From positions 124,001 through 188,000 of the forward strand of contig JAHLKG010000013.1 in assembly GCA_025526995.1 (NCBI GenBank): DNA of 64,000 bases, given 5' to 3'. Within the stretch, counting starts at the first letter, position 1. Each line of letters opens with the position of its first letter. The DNA comes from Powellomyces hirtus. Its lineage: Eukaryota; Chytridiomycota; Chytridiomycetes; Spizellomycetales; Powellomycetaceae. The notes beneath the pieces are model-generated. The model had not been told where the DNA came from. It ran no database searches and saw only the letters and a program-made list of their open reading frames with translations. Positions 10,574-21,071 of the stretch are shown piece after piece. The translations under genes were made by a program, and so were the position numbers.

Positions 10574-11385
10574 ATGTCTATGCGCAACCGCAAAGGTCCC
10601 TTCCGCGATCCCATCGCCGAGCACGAGTCCGCTCTCCTCGAGTTTGTCAATGCCCGGGACGAAGACCTGATCAACTATGCCAAATACTTTGCCCATTCCA
10701 AAATGGCGCTCAAGACCAAAGTCACCGAGATTGATTCCGCGGGGTTTACCCTCCAGTATGTGGATAAGAACGCAGAGGGCGGCCTTGCGCAAAAGGATGT
10801 GAGAGTGCAGTTTGATGCCCCGGCCACCACTGTGCATGACGTGAAGAAGAAACTGGCAAACTTGGCAAAGGAGGCAAAGACGTCCTTGTCTTTGGTATGT
10901 CTTGCAAATTCTAAACTCCATACTCTCTTCTATTTTACCCTCTTGAGCTCATTTGTAATGTCCATTGCCGCTCATTGTAGGATTCGAAGATGGACAAGTC
11001 CTATAGAGCACCAGGATCAGACCGCCTCCCCCAGATCGAGCCCGTGATGGGCACCGCAGCCGTCACAGGGTTCCTCGTCCTCTGGGCCACCCTCATCGTC
11101 GGCGTCCTCGTTCCTACCCTTCCTCCGCAGTTTGAAGAATTGCGGGAACACCTAGGTGGCCGCGTCATGTTTGAGCGAGTGGCGTTTGGGATCCTCCTCG
11201 TCCATGCCATCGAATGCGTGGTGGTCGTTGCGGCGGCGATATATGGAAGCTTTGAGCTGGGCGATACGATTGCGTCCCTGATAAGGACACTCCTCTTTGG
11301 ACTGGGAAGTTTGGGACCTATTGTTAAGGCGGCTGTCAACCGGAGGGCGGCCATCACAAATGCCGCCGCAAGGCCAAAGAAGTAG
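10574..11385 (+). CDS. DUF2470-domain membrane protein
   Basis: Two exons (10574-10894, 10981-11385) sum to 242 codons, 241 aa. The N-terminal half (residues 1-107, AEHESALLEFVNARDEDLIN then a TLQYVDK beta segment) matches the DUF2470 fold also found at the end of haem-iron-utilisation and pyridoxamine-oxidase-like proteins. The second half has two or three membrane helices (GTAAVTGFLVLWATLIVGVL; FGILLVHAIECVVVVAAAIY) and a basic, Ala-rich tail. This fusion of DUF2470 to an integral membrane region is common in fungi and has no established function. Confidence 0.8.
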
Positions 11386-12070
11386 ATCTGACGCTGTACC
11401 AGTTGAGACTTTATATGCCTCCATCGATCCCCTCACTCACCATATACAGATATTCCCATTCACATGACATGCCCTGTCTTTTGTGCGACATAGTTTTCTA
11501 AAATGTGATCAACTGAAGGCTAATGCGTGTCGCAATCTCATAGGTGCATCAAAGAACACAAAAGCTCAATGACAGGTTTTTGTATCAATGATTGGCGAAA
11601 GTAAAATATCACGTAGTGTCCATGTAAAATTAAACATACAAATAGTTGTGACAGCCTTGCTCTTGATGCCAATCATTCTTAGTAAAAACACACTGTTGGT
11701 AGTCAAACAGATGTTCATACCAAATCAGTACTTGGAGGGGGGTGGTTCTTCTATAGATGTCCTTGTCTTGCGATGGTGTATGTGTGTTCAGTCAGCAACA
11801 TTCAAGGAGTGAATCGGATGAACCCTCACCCACGTGACTGCCTACATATAGCCATTGGATGGGAGCGTGAGTCATCCCATTTGTAGGTTACGCGTCTGTT
11901 TGTGACATCATCATCTCTTTCTAGGCCTTTCTCATCCATCACTCATCCGTATAAAGCAACGCTCTTTCCCCACAATTTCCTTCTTTCCACCTCCCATCAA
12001 CCAACTTACCAACCAACCCACCAAACAAATCAATCAATCAATCAACGAACGCACATTAACACAATACATC
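11386..12070. other. Metallothionein upstream region
   Basis: No coding sequence supported. It contains a CACGTG E-box at about 11831-11836, TATAAA at 11950-11955, and a run of AATC units just before the metallothionein ATG, within a C/A-rich leader. Confidence 0.5.
11950..11955 (+). promoter_or_regulatory. Probable TATA box of metallothionein gene
   Basis: TATAAA sits 116 bp before the ATG at 12071, in a compact region expected for a short inducible gene. The position fits but is not proven. Confidence 0.45.
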
Positions 12071-12373
12071 ATGGCCGACTGCAAATGCACCAGTAAGTTC
12101 CACTCCCGCACCCTCCAACCCCCACACGTTTGCTGACCTTTGTCCTCGTCTGCTTTCCTTTCTATAGAAAACAGTGGATCCTGCGGGTGCGACGCCGGCA
12201 ACAAGGCCTGCCAGTGTGGATCCGACGTACACAAGGGCGGAGCCTCCCAGGCGGCCGACAAGGGCGAGGCCCACAGCCGTTTGAACAAGACCGTCCATGA
12301 CGAAGCCTGCAGCTGCAACGGAACCGGCAAAGGCTGCCAGTGCAAGGACACTTGCACCTGCGGACAGTCTTGA
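12071..12373 (+). CDS. Two-cluster metallothionein
   Basis: Two exons (12071-12092 and 12168-12373) give 76 codons, 75 aa. There are 12 cysteines in six CxC pairs. The N-terminal cluster is CKC, CGC, CQC spaced by six residues; a cysteine-free linker of about 30 residues with two His follows (VHKGGASQAADKGEAHSRLN, then VHDE); the C-terminal cluster is CSC, CQC, CTC. Aromatic residues are absent, as usual for metallothioneins. Such proteins bind Cu(I), Zn(II) or Cd(II) through thiolates in the cytosol and are usually induced by metals. Well-known fungal Cu-metallothioneins are single-cluster and about 25 aa, so a duplicated six-Cys domain is unusual. Metal preference cannot be read from sequence. 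Confidence 0.9.
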
Positions 12374-13794
12374 ACAAGCCGTGAAAACACCTTGGTTCTT
12401 TCCTCACGCATTTTTTTTCCTGAATATGCTCGCCTCGCGAACCGTTTTGCGCGATTAGGGAGATCCCGCTTCCTCTGTGTATAATGATTTTGAATTCTGA
12501 ATCGAGACCTCCACCTGTAAAATCACATACGTGGTAGTGATATTTCATTCTCCGTGCGCATCTGAGACTGGACTCCGGCGAAGCAAACGATGTTTGACGC
12601 TAGCATCTCGCGACTTGTTGAACAATCATCCCATGATCAGGATAAGAACACAGAGGATTAGATGTTTCTGTTTCCAATGCATGTCACCAGAATATGGGCC
12701 TGGGCATAAAGCTTTAGTTCAAAAGCAACGGAGCACCAGAGCTGCCGGTGCGTTGTGTTGTGGACCCCGAGGTCGCTGGCGTCTCGGTGGACCACTACAG
12801 ACCAATCAGCGACGGGTGATACTCCAGCATTATAGAGTGTGGGCCATCTGCGAGTCGGTTTAGGCACAATGAATTCCGATCCGCGTCCACAATGGTCCAC
12901 AGGTTGGAGGTGACTATAGCCATCCCAAGTTGTCTACCAAACAGGTTTGGGAGCAGATACCTCTAGTCAGGAGAATCTGACTAGCAAGCGCACCAAGCTA
13001 TCGACATACAATATCAAATGCGCATTTTCGGCAATAGATCACATCTTTGTCATCCAACACCAGGGCGAGGGCTTTCGTTCACAGGACGTTCGCACATCAG
13101 TGCCGGTTTGGCGACACGCTTCTTGTTAAGGCACGTGAGGCTATTACTCGGATGGTTTGCTACTTCCTTGCTGACAAGGGGTTCTGTATTAGGTTATATA
13201 AGTTTGATCCATCTCTAATTAAAATCACAGCCACCACCTCCCTACCAACCTGACGATGGCGAGATCTTGAAGATGGCATGCGACATTCTGGCATCCTGCC
13301 AATAGATGCATAGTAATAGTTGGAGGGAATAGTGCAGAAATGCTCATCATGCATGACACGGAGACGGATGTCGCACGCCATCTTGAACGCGTCGGATTCA
13401 CGCTATCATCTCCAGCCACTGCAGACTTTCCGCCAACGATGCCGCCACAGTGTAGATACAGGCTATGGGGCGCTACATGCCATGTCGTACGGTGAAGGGC
13501 GCAGCTGTACTGTACTCTACCATATGTGTCGGTTAGAACATGCCTTGTCGCCATTAGAATCTCGTACCCCTTGCCCCAGTCCGTCCACCTTTCTGCAGCG
13601 GCGTTTGTATACTTTGATACACTTTCATCGAAATGGTCGTCGCGATCTTGCAATGCTGGCCTTGGGGCGATGGTACTGGTGTGAGGTATGTCATGTACCC
13701 TGTAAGATGACTTGCCGCTTCATTTACTATTTCCCTTTCCGTGTTCCTCATATGACAAGGTCCAGTCGCTGCAGGAGTACCCAAGATTTTCATA
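12374..13794. other. Region without a resolved gene
   Basis: Several short frames exist on both strands but none matches a family I recognise. The segment just before 13795 may hold upstream exons of the next ORF: GVPKIFIMDAPKKM reads in frame back to an AAG acceptor near 13760, but no upstream exon of matching phase was found. Confidence 0.4.
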
Positions 13795-14275
13795 ATGGAC
13801 GCTCCTAAGAAAATGGAGCAGCTCCCCAGAGATTCTGAGCGGCCGCTGGTGGCGAAAGAGGGGATGCTTACTATAACCGGGACTCCTGAGATAATCATCC
13901 ACCTCCACGAAGTTTCTGACCGGCCGCTGGCGGAAGAAGGGTTCCTTACCAGAACCCGGACACTTTTGACAGCTTCAGATCGCGCGGAAACGGTAGCCCG
14001 TCTTATCCAGGACTCACCTTTCAAACAAATTGTTGGTGAGCTTGCTTGTGCTCTTGACAGATTGGGACAGATTGGGACAGATTGGGACAGGTAGGTGACA
14101 GGCAAGGCCCGTACAACTCAAATACGTATTCTCACTGCTTATTGTTGCCAGATTCACGGAGCTGTCAAGATTGCTTCAACGACCTTTTCTCAAGGTTCTT
14201 GGCACCGCCTCTTACCTGGACATTCAGCACATCAAGACCAGAAGTGAGGAACTCTTGTCTATGACCATAAGATAA
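13795..14275 (+). CDS. Hypothetical protein with a 27-residue internal repeat
   Basis: A spliced model (13795-14090, 14152-14275) gives 140 codons, 139 aa. I do not recognise it. Seen directly: an imperfect duplication about 81 bp apart (SERPLVAKEGMLTI versus SDRPLAEEGFLTRT); a triplicated 10-bp unit attgggacag at 14061-14090 directly before the donor; and a C-terminal helical segment (FTELSRLLQRPFLKVLG). The open frame extends upstream of the ATG, so the true start may lie in an earlier exon. It could be a remnant of a larger gene. Confidence 0.35.
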
Positions 14276-15608
14276 AAGTCTGCGTAAAATCAAAGTACCC
14301 CGTAAAGACTAGAAAAGATGGAATAGGATCATTAGAATGTCAATACATGATAGAACTAATAATACTATAACACCCACCCTTGTTGGAATGCCTCAAGGAA
14401 GGACACGCAGACTTTTACTCACTAACGAAACTGTGTCCATTGCTATGATCTTTGGCTTCACGTTCAGATAATCATCAGCAGTCTGAAGCAAACCGGTGCG
14501 TATTTGAACGTCAATAGCCTGAGTAAAAAGTCGCAAATATGACGACCTTCCTCGAAAAGCAGGACTTTGTGTTCACTGGCATTGCCAGCAAGCGCAAGAT
14601 TGTGGCAATTCGCTACAAGAGTTGAAGCACATTTTGTTTTGTTTCGGATGTTGCGGTGATACATGAAGGACTATGCGAAGGAATAGTCCTTCTTGTGAAT
14701 TCATAATATCAGGGCCGGCCGGCGATTCCATTCTCTTTACTGTTCTCGCCCACATGTAAGTTCGTTCCCTCGGTGAGAAGATGTAGCTGCAGAGAGTTAC
14801 TTCAACCTTAGGATGAACCATGCCGATACTGAGAGGGATTGGCCCTGTTGCGTGCTGACCCTTGCTTCTGCTTTGCTCCGTCTTTGGTGAAACATTATGA
14901 GAGGGAAGTTGTGTTGAGTGATTAGGTTTCAATGGCGGCTGTATTGGAAGATTTCATATTGCGGATGCGCAGGGAAGGGTCAACGATCGGCGTTTGTTCC
15001 CCAGTTATCCGAACGTCCAACGCCGTGTGTCCCGAAAAATGACATAGCATGGGAAGAGGTCCCAAGGTAACCAGTCCAGACACTGGAGGTCTTCACCGTC
15101 GCAAAGGGAACATCAGAGGAAGTGATGATCAAAGTTATCATCCCTTTAAGCGCTAAATGCTAGGCCGAGGGGAATGTCCATTGTACCCAGGAACGATCCA
15201 GCACCGAAGCAAAATCTGACCAAGGGTAGTTGTTCGTAAAATGATCATACGAGCAAGAATAACAGAGACTTAGTGATTAAGGCCTCCTCGGTTCAATGGT
15301 AACAGCGCTAGAATCCTGTCAGCAGTTCGGGCTTTCATGGCAATAGCTGTGCTGCTTGCATATCTCCGACTCCACATTGCAAACAGGGAAGACCTGCTGT
15401 TTGTTCGAGCCAAACCCTGGACAACGGCAGCCAAGCCATCTCACGGGCTCTGCTGGGGGTGAATTGACGAGCGAGTTTTGTTAAAAGCGCAGTCCTGCGA
15501 AAGTAAAACACGACATCTTCCTTTCGCTGTCACTCGTTTGGCTTCCCCTTTCTTTTTTTACCGCGACGTTCCATTGCACATTTGACGTCCAGTCCAGTCA
15601 GTCCAAAT
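14276..15608. other. Intergenic region, no gene seen
   Basis: About 1.3 kb with only short frames. A tRNA-like D-arm string (ggttcaatggtaac) occurs near 15290, but no matching acceptor or T arm was found. Confidence 0.45.
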
Positions 15609-16325
15609 ATGGTCAACCCGATATGCCAAGCTCGCCTTGCCGAGGAGCGGAAACAGTGGAGAAAGGATCATCGTAAGACCTTTTGTCCGCTGTTCTTGAT
15701 GCAGTACTAGCTCTTTCGGTGTTGACTCCCGTCCGTTTTCTCCTCTTTCCCACAGCCTTCGGTTTCTGGGCCAAACCTACAAAGAACACGGACAACACTT
15801 TGAATCTCAACAAATGGGACGTTGGAATACCTGGTATGTATAGCACAGGCAGCATGTGCCAGGCCTTTGTGCCTTCCCCTTTCAACCCGCTGGTGACGAA
15901 CCATGCAGTGGACGGCCGATTGATCTCGAAAACTGGTCGATTTGCGAAATAGCTCACAGACCTCATCCTCCATCATCATAGGCAAACCAAACACCAGCTG
16001 GGAAAACGGCGTCTACCCGCTCACCATGACATTCCCCGAAGACTACCCGCAAAAGCCGCCAAAACTTCAGTTTCCGCCAAAGTTCTTCCACCCCAACATC
16101 TACCCATCTGGCACCGTATGTCTCTCTATCCTGGATGAAGACAAGGACTGGAAACCGTCCATTACCATCAAGCAAATCCTCCTCGGCATCCAGGACCTGC
16201 TTGACGAGCCCAATCTGGACAGTCCGGCGCAACAGGACGCCTACGTGATGCTGAAGAGGGACAAACCGGGATACGTGCGCAAAGTGCGACAGCAGGCAAA
16301 GGAATACACTCCCAAGGATCAATGA
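15609..16325 (+). CDS. UBC9: SUMO-conjugating enzyme UBC9
   Basis: Three exons (15609-15672, 15756-15833, 15982-16325) sum to 162 codons, 161 aa, close to the family's 157-158. The N-terminus [20 protein letters not shown] carries the basic residues that bind SUMO and E1, followed by the E2 core. [20 protein letters not shown] contains the HPN motif, the catalytic Cys and the UBC9-specific DEDKDW insertion. [18 protein letters not shown] is nearly identical to animal and yeast UBC9. It transfers SUMO from the SAE1/UBA2-type E1 to lysines in the consensus psi-K-x-E, mainly in the nucleus. Confidence 0.97.
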
Positions 16326-16691
16326 TAGGGGCGTAATACATCGAAACGAGGGCAATCTGAAACTCGGTGCAGATATCGCCTTCGACATTTGTCGATGTAG
16401 CAGTAGGCAGAAGTGAACATGTGTATATAGCACCTTGGGAGTGATGGGTACTATGCTGGGGAATTACTACGCTGCGTCTCCTGTGTCTCAAGACATTCGA
16501 GTCGCCGAATGAATCATTGTGGTTTATCTCTTTCGTTTCGCTGTGGACTGGATGGATAACCTGCATAGCGAACATGCGGAAATATTAGCCTGAATATATT
16601 TGATTTGTACAAGTGACTCTGACTGGTCTCTCTATCAAGAAGACGATGTCAAAATATCGGTTCATGGGTGCATACGACATTCAAGGAGGCG
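16326..16691. other. Short convergent intergenic region
   Basis: It lies between UBC9 (+) and the WD40 gene (-); no gene seen. Confidence 0.5.
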
Positions 16692-19600
16692 TTAACGCTT
16701 TCCGCCCGTCTTTCCTACTCGTAGGATGTTGGCTCCATTCCCCGTTTCTCCAAGCTCGTACGGCTGGAGACAATGAAAGATACCTCCACCAACAGGAAAG
16801 GCGCCCGACTTGCCCAGATTCAAGGGCGGCAATGCCCGCGGTCGTCGCCGATGGGTCAGCTTGCTGGTCGCAAACAGCGAGTTGGCGTACCACGTCCGAT
16901 ACGTCGGCGACGCCAACGCGGCCAGGTCATTGCTGCTCGTCGGTGGTCTTGAAGCGGAATCCGGCTTTGCAGTGTTGACACCAGTGGACGTACGCTGCTG
17001 ACTATTTCCTAATGCTAATCCTACTGCTGCACTACCATCTGCTGCTGTCTCTGCACTATATAAATCGCTGCTCTCCCCCTCTACATCATGGATGTTTGCT
17101 CGGCTCATTTCCAGAAGGTCGGCGGTGTCGGATTCGAACTGCGCTACCTCTGGGGGCTTCTGTGGTGAGTACGTGGATGGGTTGGTGATCTCCCATGGCG
17201 TTGGCTGGCCGAACGTGCCAATGTAGTCGCCTGCCAGCTTCGCAAGACAACAATAAGAAGAAGAATTCGTTAAATGAATCCCCAATTCGGCTACTTTGTT
17301 TACACACTCGTCTTTTTGCTTTTGATTTCCCCGCTCGCGCAACTTACTGTCCACATCCTCACAGTACAATCCGTGCTAGCACTCACAATCCCGCCCCAAT
17401 CCGTCAAATCCAGACTCACAACACTCCTCACATGGGCTCTGAACGCATGCACCAAATCCATCCCCGTCGCATCGTGCTTGATGCACGCTCGCCGGATATC
17501 CCACACCGAGACGGTGCCCCCCGCGTCCCCCGTGACCAGCACTGTGTTGGCTGCGTTTAGACACATGGAAAACACGCCCTCTCGACGATCATCCGTGGCA
17601 TCTTGCTCGAGCATGAGTTCCATTTCGTGGGTGTTCCACCATCGCACGATGCCGTCGCTGCCGGATGAGATGAGGTTGGCGGCGCGAGGGAGGTGGGCCC
17701 GTTGTTCCAGGAACAGAACTGCAGAGGTATGAGTTAAGAAAGTCTTCATCCTCACACCTGACGAGACCGCCAAGTTTCTAGTTCGACCGCAACCCGCACA
17801 CACCCACCTTTATCAACGCTCACTCTCCTTCCCAATGGATCATCCACTTTCAACCTCCCTACAACGACGCCCGCGCCGCCAAGGTTGCTTAACACAATCT
17901 CCCCATCGTAGCTGGCGGTCGCGAGCAGATCCGGGGGACAGAACGCCATGGTCAGCACGTCATCGGAATGCGCGGCCGGCATCGTCAAGGTAGGGTGCAC
18001 TTTGGGAACGCCGTCAGAGTTGGCGGGAAATAGCTGGATCAGCCGGTTCCACCCCGTGGCGACAATGTGAGGCGTGGATTTGAGCGAGATGAACTAGGTT
18101 GTGGAAAGTTCGCAATAGGTAAAGGGCTTCTCGTTGCGGTGGAGAAAGATGGAACAACGCTGTTTTGGCTATACGCATACCAGAATGCTAGTGACTTCGG
18201 CATTGTCTCCTTTGATTAGCTCTTGCAGCAACTGGCCGTTATGGAAATTCCATACCCGCATTGTACCATCTGAGAGGTCAAACGAAGGAATCAGCCGATC
18301 ATTTTCGGGCGCGACGCAAAAGAATCGTCGTACCTCGTCCGCCCGTGATCAATCGTCGACATCCCGAATCAAAAGCCATGGCCGTGATCTCTGCCTTGTC
18401 ATGCACATCCGCGAACCTGAACGTCTTCTGACCCGTCGTGGCATCCTACAAGCAAGACATGAACTGTTTCTGTCATCGAAGCACTTTTGCGAGGTAAAGC
18501 GGCAATGCTCCATATCAAGGGTTATTGCGTGTGATTTGAAAAGGCACTTACCCACACATTGATGACACTAGCATCACATCCACTCACAACCTGCTCAAAC
18601 ACCGAATTCCACAAAGCTGCCCTCACCGGTGCCTCATGACTCTTGACCGCACCTCGATGCTGCTCTTTCACCGCCAACCCATACACAACGACTCCGGTAC
18701 TGGCCGCAATAAGCTTTCCGCCATTGAAAGGGTTGAACAAGAGTGCCGAAAGCGTGTTCTCGGCGCGGTGCTCGACGAGACCGGGGATGATGGTTTGCAG
18801 GCAGATTTGTTTGCGAATGTCCCAGATTTTGATGTTGCGGTCTACGGAGAGAGATATGACTTGCCCAGAGCAGGGGTTGACGGTGAGAGCGGTGATGGGC
18901 GACGAGTGGCCCGAGAGCGATGCAGTCGGGCGGGTGAGACGGTGCGGGTTCCAGATCCGTATTTGCCGGTCTAGCAGTCCAAAGAGATGAGTGCCTACCA
19001 AATGTGTATGGAGAACGGGCCTTTGTCACTTACCCACGCCGCCAGTTAACAGCGCCAATGGAAATTTGCTGTACGCAAACGTGCTAACGCCCTTCCTGAC
19101 ACTTGCACTCACAATCCTCCACTTTTTCGCTCCCGTCTGGGTCGCCATCACCAGACTCTCCCTCGGATCGGCACTGCAGCTCACAATGCTTCTCACATCA
19201 TGGAAATACTCCACCTGCAATGTCCAATCTCCATGCGCTTTACGTTTCCACAGCGTCGTGCCGGGGATTTTGGTGATGCTGTCGATGAGGAACGCGGGCG
19301 TGTGGTCTGTGGGGACCGGCGTTGGAGGGAAGAAGGTGGTGTTGGTGAACGTGAGAACCGAGGTGTGGCCAGAGTCGGTCCCGAAGAGAAGCATGGTTGT
19401 GTCAGAATCGGCGTTGTTTTCTTCGTAGTAGCAGCTGAGACTGAGTGCGACGGTGTCGTGGAGGTCGAGGCGGAGCTGCGGTTCCATCGTCGTGAAATCT
19501 ACATCATAAAATGCGAATCGAGCTTGTAAGTTGCGGACATTTGAGTGTTAGAGCGTCGGCAATTCCTTCCTCCTCACCAACCGTAGAATGTGATGGCATG

Positions 19601-20544
19601 GTCGTCGCTGGACATGGCGATTTTATTGACATTCGGAAGAAACGCGCAGTCGTGGATCCATGGAGTATGGTTTTTGGCATTCTCCCCCGGAACTGCATGA
19701 TGTTGCCTAAATGAGAGTGTTAGCGCAGATATACATGGCTCATTTCAGGCAGGGGCAAAGGGTTTAAACATTACCCGACATTCATAAAACACCGCTGCAT
19801 CTTCCACCGATCGCTCCAAATACACACCGTCCCATCCCGCCCACACGTCAAATACTTGCCCACCTTCTCCAACCAACTAATCCGCACCACATGGTCCTTA
19901 TGCGGCGAGACGGGATTTTTCGCCCCGGCCTCATCAAAGAGTTGCGTCTCGGCCTGCTCCCGCATGATACTCTGTCCTTCCGCGCGCAACAACATGAAGG
20001 TGCTGAACTCGTCCCAGTCCACTGCTTCGTCCATGTTGGCGTCCACTTGGCAGAAGAGTAAACTCATCTGCGTGTCCGTTAGGCCGGACCCGAATACCAC
20101 GGCAAAGGCGGATTTGAATTGTGCGAGACTGAGTTTGCCGTTGCCCCCGCTTGATTGTGTCTGCATAAAATGGACATTTTAGAACGTTCCGTGAGCCATA
20201 CGTTACACGAATTCATACCAACCGAAGTCCCTCCCCGCCAAACACACCACCTAGTAACCTACCTTGAACACATCCATCAACTCTCTAAAATTCGCCAAAT
20301 CCATTTCCCTTTCGCTCCTATAATCCGCCTTATCCTTCAAAAGGTTGCGGCGTTCCTGGTCCGCTCGCGCCGGATTCGTGGTTTTCAATTCCACGGTATC
20401 CGCCTTGGCTCGGTCCAGCACCAGGCCGGCCTCGCGGTAGAATTTCCGAAGTTCCTGTTTCTTGTCCCGAGGCGCAGCTTTGGAAAAGGGGATCGAGGAC
20501 GAGGCGTCGCCGGGACGCATGCCGGGGATATGCGGGAGCGACAT
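16692..20544 (-). CDS. EF-hand/WD40 protein, WDR49/WDR64-like
   Basis: Ten minus-strand exons (20263-20544, 19775-20160, 19582-19706, 19034-19498, 18552-18994, 18334-18445, 18181-18269, 17808-18093, 17348-17718, 16692-17237) close to 941 codons, 940 aa. A basic N-terminal region is followed by a calmodulin-like EF-hand pair around residues 95-165 (VDANMDEAVDWDEF). Many WD repeats follow, for example YLTCGRDGTVCIWSD, SLSVDRNIKIWDIRKQ, LISSGSDGIVRWWNT and IVSASTDCTVRMWT. After the last blade comes GDYIGTFGQPTPWEI, the characteristic ending of WDR49/WDR64. In animals these are axonemal or sperm-flagellar proteins, so a role in the zoospore flagellum is plausible but inferred. An in-frame ATG at 20598 is an alternative start. 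Confidence 0.85.
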
Positions 20545-21071
20545 GGCGAGCGGATGATGGGGGGTGTGAGGTGGAAGCGGAAGGGACCACTTTGGCACAA
20601 TATCTCGAAAGCTTTGAATAGTCAGCTGAAGATGACAGGAAACAACTTCTTTGTGATGAAAGCCCCCATCAGTTTGATCTGTGATCGAGATCCGTAATAC
20701 GGGGATCAGCTTACGCGAAATTCAAAAAAGGAAGGGATAGAAAAAAAGACACAGACAATAGAAGAAAAGAAGGGCGGGCGTTCGAATTCTGTGCCGGAGC
20801 GGAGTGTGAATCTTACTATATTTATAGCATCCCCGATCTTCTCCGTTCAGTCTTCAAGTTCATCCCAGGTTTGCGGCGCCATTGCTGAGGAAGGGCATAT
20901 TTTCTGGGCGTGGTGTTTAATGATGCATCCGTCGCAAGGTCAAATATCACACTCTCGGCATTGAATGAGAGGGCGTTCGATTCATTCAATGGTTCACGAG
21001 AAATATATATATATATGTATACATAAGCGGCGGCAAACTGCCCAAAAAAAAGAAAAGAGCGTGCAGAGAAT
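20545..21071. other. Intergenic region with TA-rich tract
   Basis: It holds a short (AT)n tract at about 21003-21016 and no supported gene. It should include the WD40 gene promoter and the RasGEF 3' UTR. Confidence 0.5.

Noticed and set aside
15282..15420. tRNA-like string with ggttcaatggtaac and a later gttcgagcc
   Set aside because: A D-arm-like hairpin and a B-box-like string exist, but spacing is wrong and no 7-bp acceptor stem could be paired.
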